From the NCBI GenBank assembly GCA_031551765.1, contig JAVBNC010000032.1:1-28638 (forward strand): a stretch of DNA of 28,638 nucleotides, written 5' to 3'. Numbering within the stretch: position 1 is the stretch's first letter; every line of letters begins with the position of its first letter. This document shows, in pieces, positions 28,595 to 28,638 of this stretch. The stretch comes from JAVBNC01 sp031551765 (GTDB taxonomy: Bacteria > Desulfobacterota > Desulfovibrionia > Desulfovibrionales > Desulfovibrionaceae). The notes beneath the pieces were generated by a model. The model was given only the letters and a program-made list of their open reading frames with translations, searched no databases and was not told the origin of the DNA. Made by a program: the position numbers and the translations under genes.

Positions 28595-28638
28595 CGTGAC
28601 GCCCGGAGGAGGGGGAAAACCTTTCTTGGAAGAAAGGT
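28590..28638 (+). repeat. Hairpin repeat after nudC (GACGCCCGGAGGA family, copy 2, cut by window edge)
   Basis: Positions 28590-28610 repeat the 21-base lead-in found after rel (23138-23158) with one C/T difference. It is followed by ACCTTTCTT-GG-AAGAAAGGT (28619-28638), a perfect 9-bp inverted repeat that probably continues beyond the window to complete a longer stem with the GGAGGGGGAAA part. Confidence 0.65.

Noticed and set aside
1..28638. tRNA, rRNA or riboswitch
   Set aside because: No cloverleaf, conserved rRNA segment or recognisable riboswitch core was seen on either strand; small structured RNAs cannot be excluded by eye.

Overview
The window is GC-rich, densely coded bacterial DNA. 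Gene content points to a Gram-negative, sulfate-reducer-type deltaproteobacterium, most likely a member of the Desulfovibrionaceae. The basis is an STT3-type oligosaccharyltransferase in a bacterium, a TAXI-type TRAP transporter with a DUF1850 lipoprotein, CpoB, a Wza-like SLBB exporter, a bifunctional Rel, and abundant GC-rich hairpin repeats between genes. This placement is inference; no rRNA or other marker gene is present.

Left part (1-5230). The left edge cuts an IS3-family element at the start of its orfA. Next come an IclR regulator, a regulatory and remnant region (divergent promoter with a palindromic operator, an orphan ribosome binding site and ATG, a chemoreceptor 3' tail with its terminator), a nitroreductase, a dual-hairpin repeat, an unknown secreted protein, a cold-shock/DUF3825 protein and an unknown polytopic membrane protein.

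Centre-left (5492-12363, + strand). Six closely spaced genes probably form one operon: cpoB, dprA, a small protein with an HD-GYP-associated N-terminal domain, an HDOD protein, a receiver-GGDEF protein and the oligosaccharyltransferase. The last four overlap at their start and stop codons, so signalling proteins are translationally coupled to a protein N-glycosylation enzyme. A nested inverted-repeat array (12378-12705) separates this operon from the next, convergent one.

Centre-right (12706-18208, - strand). A SWIM/SNF2 helicase is followed by a lipoprotein and a Wza-like SLBB polysaccharide export protein. Divergent from it (18408-23132, + strand) lie an orphan family 5 solute-binding protein, two small four-helix membrane proteins and the bifunctional (p)ppGpp synthetase/hydrolase.

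Right part (23263-28638). It holds a C_GCAxxG_C_C-family cysteine protein, then on the - strand a complete TAXI TRAP operon (binding protein, DUF1850 lipoprotein, fused permease) with a candidate sigma-54 promoter, and finally a NudC-like NADH pyrophosphatase. Most genes are ordinary chromosomal housekeeping or envelope genes. No CRISPR array, tRNA, rRNA or obvious defence island was seen. The points most worth a second look are the signalling-glycosylation operon, the intergenic repeat families, the wrecked locus beside iclR and the CSD-DUF3825 protein.
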